Assembly: GCA_935421135.1 (NCBI GenBank)
Contig: OW285189.1
Span: forward strand, 496,001 to 560,000
Reading direction: 5' to 3'
DNA from: Bugulina stolonifera
Taxonomy: Eukaryota; Bryozoa; Gymnolaemata; Cheilostomatida; Bugulidae
Length of the DNA stretch: 64,000 nt
This document shows, one piece after another, positions 48,885-59,586 of this stretch. Numbering within the stretch: position 1 is the stretch's first letter; each line of letters starts with the position of its first letter. The notes under the pieces were generated by a model that did no database searches, had not been told where the DNA came from, and saw only the letters and a list, made by a program, of their open reading frames with translations. The position numbers were made by a program, and so were the translations under genes.

Positions 48885-51800
48885 ATGTCAACAAGTAAAA
48901 AAGGTTAGTGCTAAATGAGGTAGTTGGTAACAATTGTGGATTGCTAATAGTAGTATGAGGTAAAAGAATAACTTACACCCTACTATTTTGTATTTTTATA
49001 GGGGGGGAGAGCTCTCGTCAGGCCGAGCACACTTGTCAACTATGCGGTCTGGTTCTCAAAACAGCGTTTTCTCTAGACAGGCACACGAAGAGAATGCATG
49101 CACAGGCTCACCCACACAAGTGCCCGGTTTGTGGCGGATGTTTTGATGGGAGGAGAAAGCTAGGTCATCACATGAGACGATTTCATAGCGAGGCCAAGGC
49201 GGAAAAAGATGAGGGGGATGCAGAGAAGTTTGATGATGTTTTCTGGTCCAAACCTCCAACAGCTGAAGAGGGGGATGAGATGGGGGTGCTACTAGCCCGC
49301 TATTGGAGCTCGATCAGGTCCACAATACACTCTCGTCCTGTAGAAGACATTCTCAACGTTCGAGTGTGGAGAGGGGAATGTGAAGATGAAGGAGATGAAG
49401 AGGTGTGGACTAAATTGAGAGCGATGTGGAAGAGAGTACCTTGTACTGTGAAGATTAACTGTAGCGCTGGAGTCATCCTCGAGCATAAGACCAGTGGAGA
49501 GTTGCGCTACTTTCACTCATCAAGCAACAATGCCGCGTTCTTCCCCAAGCCAAGACTGATCAGAGCAGAGAATGAGATGAGAGAGTTTTGCGAATCTGTG
49601 CAGGAGCTCGACTTGAGAGAGAGGTCAGCACAAAGGAGACCGAACACCGCTTGGGTTTTACGTCACATTGCAAATTTGACATTCTACATCTATAAACTCC
49701 TAGAGATTGGCAAGGTGGGTGGTGTAGTGAGCAAACTCCCAGACTACATACTTAACAACCGACATGTGATAGCACTAGATGTAGACTTTTGGGCCAGAGG
49801 AGGTGCCCGTCCCTACCCAGACAAATTGTGTTTCTTTAGATGTTTGGCCATGATGTATGACTGTAACTGCGACCCAAAGAAGGGATGTTGCTGTCATCGC
49901 CCCTCTCAGACCACAACACATCGCTTGTTTAAACAATACATGAGACAATCTAGATCTTCTTCCCCACCCTCATCAACTTTGTCAGACTTTCCCGGGGTGG
50001 GCGCGAGTGATCTGCTGGCCTTGGAAGATCATTTTGACATATCTATAATAGTCTTCTGCCTAACTGATGAGGGGGTAGCTCCGATAGTTTGGTCATCTGG
50101 GGCACGAAACAAAGCCCGTAAACTCTTTGTCAACATGTACGAAAAACACTTCAGCTGGATAAAGAATGTTGATTCGTTTGCCAGATGTTTCACCTGCAAG
50201 TTGTGCGATGGCGCTTTCACACGTTTGTCCAGCCTACGGCGACATAAGTGCTCGCCAGAGGAAGCATCGGTGTTTGTTTTCCCTGGTGGAACGTTTGGAC
50301 CCCCGCCAACCATATTCACAAAACTCAAGCGAGTGGCGGGAATAGAGGTGGTGAACCCCGACCTCTTATACTACCCCTACTATATCACCTATGATATTGA
50401 ATGCTTCATGCCAAAAGACAACCTACAAACTAACACCTCCACGATGACTTTTAGTGCAAGACACGAGTTACTGAGCATATCTGTATGTTCTAACGTCCCG
50501 GGGTTTGAGCAGGCCAAGTGCTTTGTGAGGAGTGTCGACAGCAAGGATGGAACGAAGTGCATTCGTCAATTCGTCCACTACATAGCAAAGATTGCTGACG
50601 TGGCAGGAGATTTGTTCGGAGAAAGATTCCGGGATGTACGCAAGCGACTCTCTACTTTCCTTGCGGATCGGGCGGATAGAGAAGAAGCCTTTGCTGACGA
50701 AAAGTTCTCTAACGTCTCGACTTACAGGGTGAAGTCCGGTCTCTCCGGATTAGAAAGAGAGTTAGAACAGCACATCTCCAGCGTTCCGGTGGTTGGTTTC
50801 AACTCACAAAAGTATGACCTAAATATACTAAAGGGACCTTTGCTTCGCTCTCTACAAGAGGAGGAGGGAGAAGATTTTGTCTTCATCGTTAAGCGTGTTA
50901 ACAGTATGTCCTGCGTGGAGAGTAGACGTTTTAGGTTCCTTGACATATGCAACTTTATCGCACCGGGCTTCAACTACTCCAAATACTTGAAGGCATTTGG
51001 CGTGTCAGAGAGTAAGGGATTCTTTCCTTACGACTGGGTAGATTCCCTGAGAAGGTTGGATTATTATGGACTCCCTCCCCGAGAGAGTTTTTTCAACTCG
51101 CTGACTCAGCAAGAATTGAGCGAGCAAGATTATCACCACTGTCAGGTCGTGTGGGAAAGAGAGAACATGGAAACGTTCAGGGATTTTCTCATCTGGTACA
51201 ACAACCTCGATGTGGCCCCATTCATCGAGGCCATTGCACGTCAGAGCTCTATCTATCGACAAAAGGGTATTGACATGTTGAAATCCGCAATCTCGCTTCC
51301 AGGCTTGGCTATCAGATGGTTGTTTATGGAGGTGGAGGCCCGACCTTATGGCTACTCTCCTCCACAAGCCGCTCTTCCGCTGCATAGGTTAATGTCTCTC
51401 CGAGACGAACTTTGCAACTCGCAACCCATATGTCTGTTCGATGAGGAGAGCAAAAGTCTGTACCATACTCTTCGCGATAACCTCGTGGGAGGGCCAAGCA
51501 TTATCTTTCACAGACATCATGAAGTTGGAGTGACCTCTATTCGAGAGAAGATGTATGGCACATCCGCAAAACCCTGTAGGTCCATTCTGGGAGTTGATGC
51601 CAACGCCCTCTACCTATACTGTATGATGGGGAATATGCCTACGGGTTATCCCAGGCGGAGGCTAGAGAGCCGAGGCTTTGCTCTAGAACCTATTAAAAAG
51701 TTCAGCAAAGTGGCGCATGGTTGGTTAGAGTTCCAATCGTGGAAGAGAGGAGAGGTCATCCTTCACCAACAGAATGGAGGAGAAATGAGGATAGGCTGTC

Positions 51801-53556
51801 ACAACCTACCAGTGGATGGTTATAGCGAACAGAGTCGGACGGTGTACCAATTCCACGGTTGCTACTGGCATGGGCACGAGTGCGAGCTAGGAGGGAACGG
51901 AAAAGGTGTCAGAAACATGACGAATGAAGAGCTCCGGGTGGACACTGCAAGGAAAGAAGATTACATCAAGGCTCTAGGCTATAAGCTCATCACCACTCGG
52001 CAGTGTGAGTGGGAAGCGCGAGTTCGTTCGGATGTAGAAGTTAGGACATTTCTCGCCATCTTCTTTTCTTCTCTCTATCCGGAGAGGGGTTACGTCAACC
52101 TCGATAAGATAATCAATAACATTCGTAGTGGAGAGTACTATGGTTTAGTGGAGTGTGACATTTCCGTACCCGAAGAGCTAAAAGCGAAGTTCTCTGAGAT
52201 GGCACCTATTTTCAAGAATATAAACGTGGGAAGAGAACACCTTAGCGAACACATGCGCGCTTTTGCCGAACAGAACGGATTCTTGAAGAGACCTCAGCGA
52301 ATGCTCGTGGGGAGTCTTTTTGGCGAGCGAATCACACTACTCTCCGATCTGGCTAGATGGTATCTAGATCAAGGTTTGATAATTACCAGGATCTATCAGT
52401 TTGTTCACTTTATCCCACGAGCCATCTACAAAGACTTTGGTTCTTCGGTCTCAGACGCAAGAAGAGGTGGGGATGTGAACCCCGACCTGGCCCTCTTGGC
52501 CAGCACCAGCAAGCTCGTTGGGAATTCAGCCTACGGAAAGACCATAACAAATAAAGAGAAACATAAGACTGTCAAGTATGTGGAGACAGTAGAGGAGGCG
52601 GCTGTCAAAGTGAGGAGTAGGCACTTTTCTAGTCTAAACGAAGTTGATGAAAACTACTTTGAGATAGAGCTTCACAAGAAAAAGGCAAGTGTTGACAATC
52701 TTTTTTTTTTATTTTGATTCTTGATTTGACGAAACTTTTTCTGAGTGGTAGGGTAAACTCTCTCTCTCTCTTTCTTTCTTTTAGATTCGAATGGATGTTC
52801 CATCTGTCGTAGGATTCGTTATCCTCCAGAGAGCCAAGTTGAGAATGCTAGAATTCTACTACGACTTTATGGATAGGTAAGTAGAACTAGACTATACAAA
52901 GATTTTATCAAATCCTTCTCTATTTATTCTTTGGTGTCAACCCCAACCCCCCCCCCCCCCCTACAACCCGTCCGTTTTATTTTCACAGATTCGTCAGCAG
53001 AGAGGACTTTGAGTACGTAGAAATGGACACGGATAGCGCTTACATGGCTCTGAGTGCTCGTAGTATAGATGAGGTCATCCGAAAAGATAAAAAAGAAGAG
53101 TTCTACAGAGAATATGGTAGATGGTTTCCCAGACCCTTCTGCGATAGGCACAAGGAAGACTTTATCACGACCAAAGTGCTTGGCCAAGAGTGGGAGATGA
53201 GGGAATGTTGTGAGAAGGTGCAACGATACGAAACACGAACCCCCGGCCTGTTTAAGGAGGAGTTTCGGGGGGAGGGGGTCATCGCGCTCAACTCAAAAAC
53301 ATACTTTTGCTGGTCCGCTGATGGTGATAGCAAGTATAGCAGCAAAGGACTAAACAAAAGAGGAAACGCCCTAACCAAAGAGAAGTTCCTCTCCGTGCTC
53401 AGGACAGGGGAGTCGGTGAGAGGGGACAATCGGGGTTTTATCAGAAGAGGAAACCAAACGTATAGCTACACCCAGCTAAAGACCGGACTCACCTACTTCT
53501 ATGGTAAGCGGAAGGTTGCAGAAGACGGGGTGAGTACGAGTCCTATAGAATGCTAG
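48885..53556 (+). CDS. Family B DNA polymerase with N-terminal zinc fingers (protein-primed type), ~1453 aa, copy 2
   Basis: Exons 48885-48903, 49002-52684, 52785-52876 and 52989-53556. Introns are 98, 100 and 112 nt; the second is a GC-AG intron (AAG|GCAAGT, where copy 1 has GTAAGT). The start was chosen because the open frame runs upstream of the Met at 49094 through a C2H2 finger to the acceptor at 49001, and joins an in-frame ATG in the previous exon. Fingers: C18/C21/H34/H39, C47/C50/H63/H68, and a C2HC finger at C405-C423. Residues ~215-400 hold a PDKLCFF...HFSWIKN block common before such polymerases. Exonuclease: YDIE (D471, E473), NSQKYDL (D612), YNNLD (D743). Polymerase: DANALYLY (D872), KLVGNSAYG (K1177), MDTDS (D1278, D1280). 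A GCYWHGH module sits near 960. The end, KRKVAEDGVSTSP, is the usual family C-terminus. It replicates the element DNA (family knowledge). No lesions are seen. Confidence 0.88.
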
Positions 53557-53991
53557 TACTGATTTCTCGGAGATGAGACTACTTCATTCGATAAATTGGA
53601 GAGTAAACGAACAGTGCATCATAACCCTTGTACATATACCCGTATAATTTTTTTCACATTCACTCTCTATTGTAAGGGGTCTCCGTCCTCAAAACGGAGG
53701 GTTTACCGGTTGTAGCCTTAAAACCGAGCAATAAAACACTAGCTAATACATTAAAAACCATTTACCTCTCCAAACCAAAGGGGTAGACGATACTAGCGCA
53801 GCTTCCGCTCATACTCACCCCTTATCAGTTCACATTTCTTCTATTGTCTTCATTCGTAGGTGGGGGGTGACATCGCACGCGCACGATGCGCTCTCTCCCT
53901 ATCGGAGTTTGCTACCCGGGGGAAAGTGGACGCGATGGTCAAAGAAATTGGTGGCGAGTCAACGACATCATCGTAGAGGCGGGTCTATTTG

Positions 53992-54032
<41 letters not shown>

Positions 54033-54096
54033 CGATGGCGATGAGAAGACAAGCATCCATCTATCCCGTTTATCTATTTCTATTTCTACCCCTCCG
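53557..54096 (+). other. 3' flank of the polymerase gene, copy 2
   Basis: Contains AATAAA at 53730-53735, about 175 nt after the stop and conserved in copy 1 (42825-42830), a good poly(A) signal candidate. An alternative donor GGG|GTGAGT at 53530 and acceptor TTCGTAG at 53859 could instead attach 38 codons (53860-53976), but that frame is shifted in copy 1. The (GAT)12 tract at 53995-54030 follows. No gene is identified. Confidence 0.6.
53995..54030 (+). repeat. (GAT)12 microsatellite, copy 2
   Basis: Twelve GAT units; the homologous tract in copy 1 has 31. Confidence 0.93.
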
Positions 54097-54377
54097 AGCG
54101 ATGATGTCGTCGGCTAACCTCCTCGCGAAGTCTACGGTTTGAAGCGCGGAAGAGCCACCGCCTTCACTTTCTCTCGCCGCTCGTCACGGGGACGGGCGAT
54201 TTCCCTAGGGGAGGGTCCGGGGAAAATGAGGGTTAAGACGCGAGTCTTTCATCGAAGGTCCGGGGGCGCTCGAACGGAGGAGCGCGCGAGTGCGGTGTCA
54301 CCCCGACCAGTTCAGTCTCAACAGTCCCCGGCGAAGAAATCATCCGGAAGCACCACCACCACCACTCGGTAAGTTTT
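54097..54377 (+). other. Unassigned GC-rich segment, possible exon remnant
   Basis: About 280 bp present in copy 2 and deleted in copy 1. One frame is open from 54118 to 54372 with a very basic composition (RRSSRGRA, MRVKTRVFHRRSGG) and no ATG at its start. It runs into CTCG|GTAAGT, a consensus donor at about 54368. This could be the remains of a spliced gene lost from a larger ancestor element, but I recognise no family. Confidence 0.35.
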
Positions 54378-54381
54378 TTAT

Positions 54382-54420
54382 AGTAGTATAGTCAGCGTCG
54401 TAAACTCTGCACGGGCACTC
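54382..54420 (+). repeat. Terminus-like sequence inside the right TIR boundary
   Basis: AGTAGTATAGTCAG, the exact first 14 bases of the element, recurs here in left-end orientation, followed after a short divergence by CTCTGCACGGGCAC, similar to CTGCACAGGCAC of the true end. It is probably a second, diverged terminus left by a nested or recombined element. Confidence 0.6.
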
Positions 54421-54438
54421 CGCACGGGTGTAGCCTAT

Positions 54439-54982
54439 CATTACTCTAACCCGCATTTTCCTTCGCTTCACCCTACTCCAGCCGACGGTCCGCCCGCGAG
54501 GGTCGCGACGGGTCGTTGGGGCGGGAGGGCGGGGGAGGGGCGGGGGATGGGCGGGGGGAGGGCGGCGTGGGGCCACGGCTGGACTCGCGAACGAGAACCG
54601 CCGCGAGGCGGAGGGCGAGGCGGAGGGGTTTGGGGTGGGGAGGGGTGGGGAGGGGCGGGGACGGGTGGAGGGAGGACGGGTGGGGTTCGCGGGGCGGGGG
54701 GGCGCGCGCGTACGCGCGCGCCCCCTCGCCCGAGCCGTGGGATGGGGCGAGGGGTTTGCTCTTTAGACTGGGTTCCGCGGAACAGCCGATGAGGTTTTTG
54801 AAACCCCACCCGCGATGGGGGGGAGTAGGTTCTAGGGCTTTGCACATAGAGTGAGGTTTAGGGGAGAGGAGGGGCGAGAGGACGGGTGGGGTGGTCGTCC
54901 GCCCGGGGAGTTTTTGGATCTAGGGCTAATACGACGCGGAAAGGGCCGGGTGTCTGTGTAGATCTGCACTGACTATACTACT
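54439..54982 (-). repeat. Right TIR of copy 2
   Basis: Inverse of the left TIR, nearly identical, including the 24-bp GC palindrome at 54700-54723. G-runs on this strand could form quadruplexes. The ORFs rich in Gly/Arg or Pro here follow from composition. Confidence 0.9.
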
Positions 54983-55756
54983 ATCACTGTATTGTATGCA
55001 TAGAATGCAATCTATGTATCCTATGCATAGAATGCAATCTATGTATTCTATGCATAGAATGCAATCTATGTATTCTATGCATAGAATACATAGAATGCGT
55101 TCTAAGTAATCAAAGTATTCTATGCATTCTATGCATAGAATGTATTCTATGCATAGAATGCATAGATTACATGGAATGCATCGAGTGCATAGAATGCAAT
55201 CTATGTATTCGATGCATCGAAAGCAAAGAATACATAGAATGCAATCAATGTATTCTATGCATAGAATACATAGAATGTAACCCATGTAATCTATGCAGAG
55301 AATGCATAGAATACATGGAATGCATAGAATACATAGAATGCATTTTATGCACTCCATGCATTTTATGTAATCTATGTATTCTATGCATAGAATACATAGA
55401 ATGCGTTCTATGTAATCAATATATTCTATGCATTCCATGCATAGAATGTATTCTATGCATCGAATGCATAGAATACATAGAATGCAATCTATGTATTGTA
55501 TGCATAGAATGCATAGAATATATTGATTGCATAGAATACATTCTATGCATTCTACATGTATGTTTTCAATGCATAGAGTACATTCTATGTATTCAATGTA
55601 ATCTATGAATAGAAGACATAGAATGCATAGAATGGATAGAATGCATAGGATACATAGGATGCATAGAGCGCATTCTATGCATTCTATGTGTTCTATGCAG
55701 TCTATGTATTCTATGCATTCGATGCATCGAATACACAGATTGCATTCTGTGCACTC
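54983..55756. repeat. Satellite block E
   Basis: Diverged 9-bp satellite between the polymerase element and the LTR element. It carries the CTACATGTATG variant at 55552-55562. No gene is seen. Its last five bases, CACTC, are the left target duplication of the LTR element. Confidence 0.92.
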
Positions 55757-56281
55757 TGTAGCTGCTGGCACAGCAGCTAGAAGGCGGGTTATTATTATGG
55801 AGCAGAGTTCTACATCGAATTGGTTTCCTGTTATAATCGATAGGTATTACGCTCTTTATTTTTGTCGAGTGAAACTAAAAATAACAAAGAATTAATGATA
55901 TACATATTACAATAGGAAGAAATAATGATACTACAAAAAATAACGTTGAACAAGACATGAACCAAATAAAATATGACATAAGGGAATATAAAACACTCAC
56001 CTCAGTGCTCCAATATTTCTACATAATTATAATATTGATACTGATTATAATATTATGATTGTGTGCCTATAAAGAACTGAACCCGCACTGAAGAAATCAA
56101 CCCACTGGAACCCACATAACCCTCACGCAAGCCAAGCAGCCAGTCCAGCCACTGCAGCAAGCCCAACAGCCACTGCTTCAGACAATGATGAAAGCTTTTT
56201 CCATCATTGTCTTAGGCCCACAAGCCCTATCCAACTCAGCAGTGGTCACACCAATCACCGCAAGTCCAAGCGGCAGCTACA
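55757..56281 (-). repeat. LTR (3' LTR in element orientation)
   Basis: 525 bp, TG...CA ends. Near 55758-55778 it has the short inverted repeat TAGCTGCTG / CAGCAGCTA. Nearly identical to 59062-59586. Confidence 0.92.
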
Positions 56282-56292
56282 CTCCCCCCACC
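56282..56292 (-). promoter_or_regulatory. Polypurine tract
   Basis: On the minus strand GGTGGGGGGAG directly precedes the 3' LTR start TGTAGC. This is the expected place for plus-strand priming and supports the minus orientation. Confidence 0.75.
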
Positions 56293-56481
56293 AAAAGACC
56301 AGACACACCACAGCACTCCCTTGAATCCTCCGTACTTAACCTCAGCAAAACATGTCAGTCAATGATGCCAATTTGCCTGCATTATATAATTTTCAGCCGG
56401 ATCCATGTTCAATACATTAACAAAGGGAAAAGAAAGAAAAGAGAAAATGAGAATTTGTGTTTAAAAGGGGTCACCCATAGT

Positions 56482-58310
56482 CTAGCAAACCAACTGCAAT
56501 TGTGAGAATTGTGGAAATGAGCCAACATGATCTTCATTGAGCTTCACTGCACGATCTTTCCATTTATGCTTCAACCACAGAGGAAGCAGTTGTTTGAGTT
56601 TGGTACTCTCTTGGGGATGATTCGGATGAGCAAGATTGGGAACACAAATCAGGGCTGTTTTTATATTCTTAAGGAAATCAACCAGTCTCTGAAGAGCCTT
56701 TGGATCATTTGGTGGAATCTTGTTCCATGATGCCAGTTGACTCTGAAACGCTTGTGAGACCTTATAGGGGTTTCCATATCTATCGTGTATGAGTCCACGA
56801 ATCACCTCATAGGCACTTGCCTCCTCCAAGGCATAATAGCCTTTGACCATAGCCAATACATCACCAGCTGTGTACTTCGTAAGATAAAATAACTTCTCAT
56901 CTGAGGATAGAGCCACATTGCAGTCAACAAACCTATTGAACGATTTGTTCCAATCATTGTACTCGCACACATATCCAGAGAACACCATTGGCTCTGGCTC
57001 AGGCATTTTTGTTGATTTTATTGCATGTGCCAATGTTATGGCATCTTGCTCAATCGTATTCATAGTCCTGGCACAGAAATTATGAGGGTTCACTGTATCT
57101 GACATGTGAGATTTCGAGATATTAGAATTGGAAATGGGAGCAATAGGTAGACGACTCATATTAGCGCTTGGTTGCTCTATCGTATGACCCAGAAGTTTGG
57201 GTACATTAGAAACCGGACAAGCTATCGCCTCACTATAGGTATGTAAAGCATGGGACACATCATTGGCATAATATGATGGTGTCCTATATGATGCTGGAGG
57301 AGGTATGCTATGCTGCGCCACGAATGGAGTTAGCTGAGGGGGTGGTTGGCATATGGAAATAGCTTGTTCCATAGTGGCAAAACTCAAAGACTTAGCACCA
57401 GCATTCAGAGTTGTGTTCGAACAATCTCGGAACTCTATTAGGGGTAAAAGTGATGATAACAATGGATCATCATCAGTAGTATTGATATTCGGTCTTACGT
57501 TGGAATCATGCTTGTATAAGTTTGGAATTGTACATTCCTGCTTTCTTGCAGGTAAGTATGACTTTGTATTATTGAGTAAATTACATGGTATATCATAATT
57601 TGGTTGGAAGGAATAGGAATTTATATCATGGGGCACCCTATCATTTCGGGTACGGCTACGCTCATGTACCTTTGAGCTATCAACTGGTTTGTGCGCGGAT
57701 GCAGATTAGCAGCTATAATATGGCTAGGTTGCATGCTGAGGGGCGTACTTAGCTTTTGCGGTAATAACTCAAGTAAAAAAGTAGGTTTATATGTATGGCT
57801 ATTGCTTCTCTGAGGAAAGCTAGATAGCTGTAAATCATCAGCTATGGGTGGTGTATCTACACTGGCTTCTGTGTCGTTTACAAGCAATGAATGCAATGTA
57901 GAATCATCAGGGTTGTCATCCCGTGGATTACTATGCCTTTGCCTATGCGTAATAAAGGGCTCATTAGCCCGTGCTTTGATAGTGCGAGCATGTCTACTGC
58001 TTGTTACACAATGGGGTATGCCAGATTCAACATATCTATATAAATAACTAGAAATATCATGTTCTAGCCCTGCTAATTCCTTAGATCTAATTTCAGACTC
58101 GAGCTCAAAAATCTCGCTCTCTAGATTTAATATTTCCTGATTGATAGTTGCAGGTTGATTATGACCTATGATATCGAAATGTAATGCCAATCTAGTAGCT
58201 AAGACTAACTTTAGTCCGGAGACTGGTAATGACAAGGCTTTGCAGAGATCCTGTAATTCAGGTACTCTTAACTGCATAAAATATTCGGTAGAATACACCT
58301 GAGTGGTCAT
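56482..58310 (-). pseudogene. gag of the BEL/Pao-type element, split by a frameshift
   Basis: Two overlapping minus-strand frames. The upstream one (open from 58439, likely start ATG at 58310, MTTQVYS) ends at 57621. The second covers 57636-56482. The 16-nt overlap suggests a single frameshift, or less likely programmed shifting. The first part carries a SAP-like motif (LRVPELQDLCKALSLPVSG) and then a glutamate-rich helix. The second contains a DUF1759-like Gag core: EPMVFSGYVCEYNDW, then LSSDEKLFYLTKYTAGDVLAMVKG, AYEVIRGLIHDRYGNP and the downstream helices. DUF1759 is characteristic of BEL/Pao Gag proteins. No zinc knuckle or protease follows. Gag would form the particle that packages the RNA. 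As written the gene is broken. Confidence 0.75.
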
Positions 58311-59061
58311 AATGCGACAGGTCAGCAGCCAGGGCAAGCCCAGCCAACACGAGGAAAGCGGCAACAGGCACAACCACCCAAGCCGGACAGTGAATGGATG
58401 CCCGCAATGGCAACTGAGCAAACTACAGAGACCAGACAAACACTGCCCAACAATGCAAGGGGAACAATGCGAACCATAGGGCCAAGTCCTTCAGTGCAAG
58501 CCCAGTTAGCATAAACCCTAAGTACGGAACACTGAAGTGACTAAAATAATATATGAATATATGAATAATATATGAATTGAACAAAAACAGAAAATACATA
58601 ATTGCAATTACAAATTACGTTTAGACTGGATAGTGTTATAATAATAAGTAGTAAATTGTTAGTAAAGTTAATATTCACCACTCAGATTCCGAAAGGTTAG
58701 CAGTAGTCGGTAGCGGCTGGCATAGCAGAGACGTCAGCAGGTGTTGTATCATCAAGTCATACACACGAGGACAGGGTAAATACAGGGAGGCAGGGTAGAT
58801 GCAGATACCGGCAGCCAGGATAGGTTGTCTGTTGATGACGATAGTTGTCAGTATGGTAGTGCACTCTGTGTCTAAGACGTTGGTGTTGTAATGGAGAGCA
58901 GCAGTAGTGCCTGATGTTGTGCTCTTGTTTCTGCTGTTATAACACAGGTCTGCAGTTACGTCCGGTAGGGCGTTGATACGGTGTAATTGATATGGAGATC
59001 TCCATATACATGTATGTTCCATCAGAAGATAATTTTATATGGTGGTTGGTATGAGGTTCAC
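58311..59061 (-). other. 5' leader of the LTR element
   Basis: About 750 bp between the 5' LTR and the gag start. A 115-codon minus-strand frame at 58675-59022 has no recognisable domain. The leader is conserved enough to lack gross disruption, and probably carries packaging and priming signals. Confidence 0.5.
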
Positions 59062-59586
59062 TGTAGCGGCTGGCACCGCAGCTAGTAGGCGGGTTATTAT
59101 TATAGAGCAGAGTTCTACATCGAATTGGTTTCCTGTTATAATTGATAGGTATTACGCTCTTTATTTTTGTCGAGTGAAACTAAAAATAACAAAGAATTAA
59201 TGATATACATATTACAATAGGAAGAAATAATGATACTACAAAAAATAACGTTGAACAAGACATGAACCAAATAAAATATGACATAAGGGAATATAAAACA
59301 CTCACCTCAGTGCTCCAATATTTCTACATAATTATAATATTGATACTGATTATAATATTATGGTTGTGTGCCTATAAAGAACTGAACCCGCACTGAAGAA
59401 ATCAACCAACTGGAACCCACATAACCCCCACGCAAGCCAAGCAGCCAGTCCAGCCACTGCAGCAAGCCCAACAGCCACTGCTTCAGACAATGATGAAAGC
59501 TTTTTCCATCATTGTCTTAGGCCCACAAGCCCTATCCAACTCGGCAGTGGTCACACCAATCACCGCAAGTCCCAGCGGCAGCTACA
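59062..59586 (-). repeat. LTR (5' LTR in element orientation)
   Basis: 525 bp direct repeat of 55757-56281. On the minus strand it would contain the promoter. The internal region begins just left of 59062 with GTGAACCTCATACC; I could not match a primer-binding site to a tRNA with confidence. Confidence 0.92.

Larger units (their letters stand above)
45282..54982 (+). mobile_element. PolB-carrying TIR element, copy 2 (apparently intact, 9.7 kb)
   Basis: Begins AGTAGTATAGTCAG and ends CTGACTATACTACT. It is flanked by a perfect 6-bp duplication, ATCACT at 45276-45281 and 54983-54988. It has ~544-bp GC-rich TIRs, an AT-rich tandem array, a minus-strand spliced gene, an expanded palindromic array, and a plus-strand spliced polymerase gene with all motifs. 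Precise ends and a perfect duplication show a true mobile element and suggest recent insertion. A 6-bp duplication, long TIRs and a protein-primed-type PolB are Polinton/Maverick features, but about 1 kb downstream of the polymerase holds no integrase, ATPase or capsid gene. Mobilisation in trans, or a separate lineage, is inferred. Confidence 0.9.
55757..59586 (-). mobile_element. Gag-only LTR retrotransposon, BEL/Pao type
   Basis: Two 525-bp direct LTRs (55757-56281 and 59062-59586) start TGTAGC and end GCTACA. They are flanked by a perfect 5-bp duplication, CACTC at 55752-55756 and 59587-59591. Orientation is minus: gag is read from the minus strand, and a purine tract GGTGGGGGGAG abuts the LTR at 56281/56282 as a polypurine tract should. 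The internal region is only 2780 bp, and just 200 bp separate gag from the downstream LTR, so protease, reverse transcriptase, RNase H and integrase are absent. The LTRs differ at only about ten positions, implying a fairly recent insertion driven in trans. Confidence 0.9.

Noticed and set aside
53860..53976. Extra C-terminal exon of the polymerase
   Set aside because: Splice sites are plausible, but the unspliced frame ends in the family-typical DGVSTSP sequence, a poly(A) signal lies inside the would-be intron, and copy 1 shifts the frame.
58675..59022. 115-aa minus-strand protein in the LTR element leader
   Set aside because: No recognisable domain; kept only as a note because it precedes gag in the leader.
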